In this document: piece after piece, positions 61,479-64,000 of the stretch
Layout of the letters: every line of letters begins with the position of its first letter
How positions within the stretch are numbered: the stretch's first letter is position 1
Made by a program: the position numbers and the translations under genes
The notes under the pieces: generated by a model
The model's input: only the letters and a program-made list of their open reading frames with translations
Databases searched by the model: none
What the model was told of the DNA's origin: nothing
Origin: Strigops habroptila
Lineage: Eukaryota > Chordata > Aves > Psittaciformes > Psittacidae
Reading direction: 5' to 3'
Length of the DNA stretch: 64,000 bases
Assembly (NCBI RefSeq): GCF_004027225.2
Contig: NC_044282.2
Location: 63,353,725 to 63,417,724 of the forward strand

Positions 61479-64000
61479 GATTTCTGTGGAGCAGGATACC
61501 TCTCTGAAAGTACATGAATTTTTCTATGATACCAGCTCTCTGTTGCAAGTACTACTGGTTCTGCTTCAGCAGAATTTTCTCTGACTTAAACATGGGCAAT
61601 GTTTTAAGCAGAGATTAGTTCTGCTACTCAGAAACAATGTCAATGGATGTGGCAAGCATGAACATGGATGTAAGCAGCTGTGGGGCTGTTATCTGGCACT
61701 GGGAGCTGTTATGTAGTAGACTTCATATACTGAACCTCTTTGCCTCTTCATCTCATCAGATATTCAACTGTTAAAATAATAAAATCCTCTCACTTTTGGT
61801 GACTCAGTATTGGAAATAACTTTGCAAACACTGTTTACAGTCTCTGATGCAGATCTGCAGGGCTGTAGGATGCTTGTATTCTGTGATCAACTTAAATATG
61901 CCCTGCTTTTCCTGTTTGACTCGGTGTTTGGCTGTGTGAAAATGGCTTTTCTGTTTCCAGTGGCTTCCTGGTTGCTTATTTTTCTAGGCTTTGCCCTCTC
62001 TAATAAAAATGCATTTGTCATCTTTGTGTGCAAATTAAGTGAACTGTGAAATGCCTTGGGTTTGTGCAGTTTTATACCCTTTTGCAGTAGTGAAAATGTC
62101 TTGAGCATGAGTGCAGGAGATGACAATGTGGCCTCATACCTGTCCTGGCCCTGTGGCCACCCCTTCGTAGTTGCAAACAGATGGTCTTGCATTCAGTTGA
62201 TTATTTCTGTGTCCCTCTGGTGCTGGTACAGTGCAGCACAGGTAAGGTGGTTAATCATCCCCTGTTGCTGGATTGCACAGCAAGCCTGGGACTAACCTTA
62301 AAGGTTAGTTGTTGATCCTTCTTGCGGTCATCTTGTCTTCGTCTGTTTTCTAAGCCTGCTGAAACATGGAGTACAGTGTGGTTGAGCACTTTACTAGAAG
62401 AGTGGACTAATACAGTCTTGCTTTGGAGAATGCTTAGGCATTTGCAAGAGACCAAGCGGTTCGGTGGCTACTTCAGGAGGAAAGGAAGGACTGTTGAGCA
62501 GACTGTCTTTTGTATCCACAGGGAGGAAGTGTTGAATGCAGAACAAAGGTGGGTGTGAATTGGACACAGGACAAGAGGAAAATGTCTTCTGCAGCATGTA
62601 GTGTTTAAAAGGGCAGGTTGCTGGGTGATTGGGCATCTCTGCTAAAACCTGCCACTGCTGATAGTTGGGAATTAATACCACCAAGTGTGTTCTTGGCTGA
62701 CATTCCTCATGACTGACTCTGAGCTCCATTTACCCTGGTGAGCTCTTTGCTCTAGCATGTCCTTGAGGGTTTGAGAAGTCAGCAAGCTCTGCGTGTTCCT
62801 GTAGTAATGCTAATTATTTCTCTTTATGCTTTTATTGTCAGATTGAGTTCAGCTTGCCAAAGGCAAGTTGCTTGTCCTACCTTCTGCTGTACCTCATGTC
62901 TCTTCCTATCATCTGCCCTGCATGACACCATATTTGGCTGAATCATTTTCTGATATTCATCTTTGCTGATTCCCTACCAGACTGATCAGTCATGTAGTGC
63001 TATGTCTTGTAGTCTGCCCCTTGCTGTCGTCTTCTCTGTGGCTGAGAAAGCCATGTTGATGATCAGACTTTCCTTTTTAACCTTCATTGTTTGTCTTGCT
63101 TAATATAACTGTCCTTAGCCTTCACACATCTGATCATTCACAGAATTAAATCATCACTAGATATAGTAGTGGATGGCAGGTAGCAACCATCTGCAAGTCA
63201 TTCAGAAGAGCTTGTGTCAGAGTCATATTAAAGTGTGTATTCTTATCTTGTACAGTTAAGAGCTTGTTTTAAAATGTACTCTCAGGCAAGCCTCTATCTG
63301 TGCTAAATGGCTTGTGCACCAAGGTGATAGACCTACAGTAGTGACTAGACCAGACCAAACCCAACATTTCTTGTCCTGGCTTCTAAAATACTGTCACAAG
63401 ATGCAACAGCACTTTTGTCTGCCTTGTTTAACATGCTCACAGTGAATTTTTCAGAGTTGACTTCAATAGCAGGTTGTTGCTGTCACAGTGATGAACGGAA
63501 CAGATGTGTGTCTGGCAAAGCTGTCTCTGCTTAGCCCTAAGGCATACAGTGAAGAATCTGGTGGTCTTAAGCCATTGCTCTACTGTTGCATTGCTTCAGC
63601 TTTGCAATGACAAAGCAAGGTTATGCATGTGACTTCCAGCCAAGTTGCACGTGAGCTGTGATATAAACTGCTAGAACAGGAAGGAGGCTTGCCAAGTGCG
63701 GCTAATCAAACAGAGCCGGGCTCTGCAACAGTGACAGAAAAACATGTTGGAGAATTCCAGTGGGACTCTGCAAGTTCAGAGGCACAAGGACCAGAATATC
63801 AGAGGGGACAGGTCCCTGGATGACCTACAACAGCTAATTCAAAACTGCCTTTCTATGTATCTGAGCTGGAAGTTCCTACAGACAGCGCAAGCCCAGCTCT
63901 TTCCAGAAATAGCTCTGCCACTGCAAAATGTCCACAGGACCTGGATGCAGAGAAGCTTATTATCAAGTCCTTAATGAGGTACAAACAGCCATTATAGGTA

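Larger units (their letters stand above)
51992..64000 (+). other. NRBP1: NRBP1 intron after residue 219, open at the window end
   Basis: It begins GTAAGG at 51992. I searched for the next NRBP1 exon (V-A-P-D-T-I start, N-L-H-F-F motif) and did not find it. Content is CR1 copies at 59.3 and 60.9 kb, a TA/TG tract at 56.1 kb, a C run near 58160, and AT-rich unique sequence. No other gene was recognised on either strand. Confidence 0.65.

Overview
The window is nuclear DNA of a bird. Evidence for this is the many 5'-truncated CR1 retrotransposons ending in ATTCTATGATTCT-like tails, two LTRs of an ERVL-like endogenous retrovirus, and three vertebrate genes with ordinary GT-AG introns. The LTR type, which I know from non-galliform birds, points away from chicken, but the species cannot be named.

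Layout. (1) 1-4140, plus strand: a compact GC-rich gene of eight coding exons for a 515-residue RNF19-type RBR ubiquitin ligase with two membrane segments. (2) 4141-6590: intergenic, nothing recognised. (3) 6590-32276 and upstream, minus strand: the complete PPM1G gene (nuclear PP2C phosphatase with an acidic insert), ten coding exons, 559 residues. Its introns hold five CR1 copies and a decayed ERVL-like provirus. (4) About 31.9-33.9 kb: a CpG island between the divergent PPM1G and NRBP1 start codons (1.3 kb apart), with a duplicated CCAAT module and a palindromic TATA-like site. (5) 33.3-64.0 kb, plus strand: the first part of NRBP1 (adaptor pseudokinase), one non-coding and six coding exons covering residues 1-219. 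The rest of the gene is not found before the window ends.

PPM1G next to NRBP1, head to head, matches the arrangement I recall for human 2p23.3. The convergent RNF19-like gene on the other side of PPM1G is not a neighbour I recall there. PPM1G dephosphorylates nuclear substrates and NRBP1 is a mainly cytoplasmic scaffold. The sequence gives no sign that they act together beyond sharing an intergenic promoter region.

There is no CRISPR array, operon or new multi-gene system. The most notable signals are: a nearly identical inverted pair of CR1 segments in NRBP1 intron 2 whose 3' flanks have diverged (a gene-conversion pattern); a second, orphan CpG island in that intron; the duplicated inverted-CCAAT promoter module; and two ERVL-like LTRs lying in the sense direction inside the host introns. 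Exon boundaries were read by hand from GT/AG sites, reading-frame continuity and family resemblance. UTR ends and repeat boundaries are approximate.
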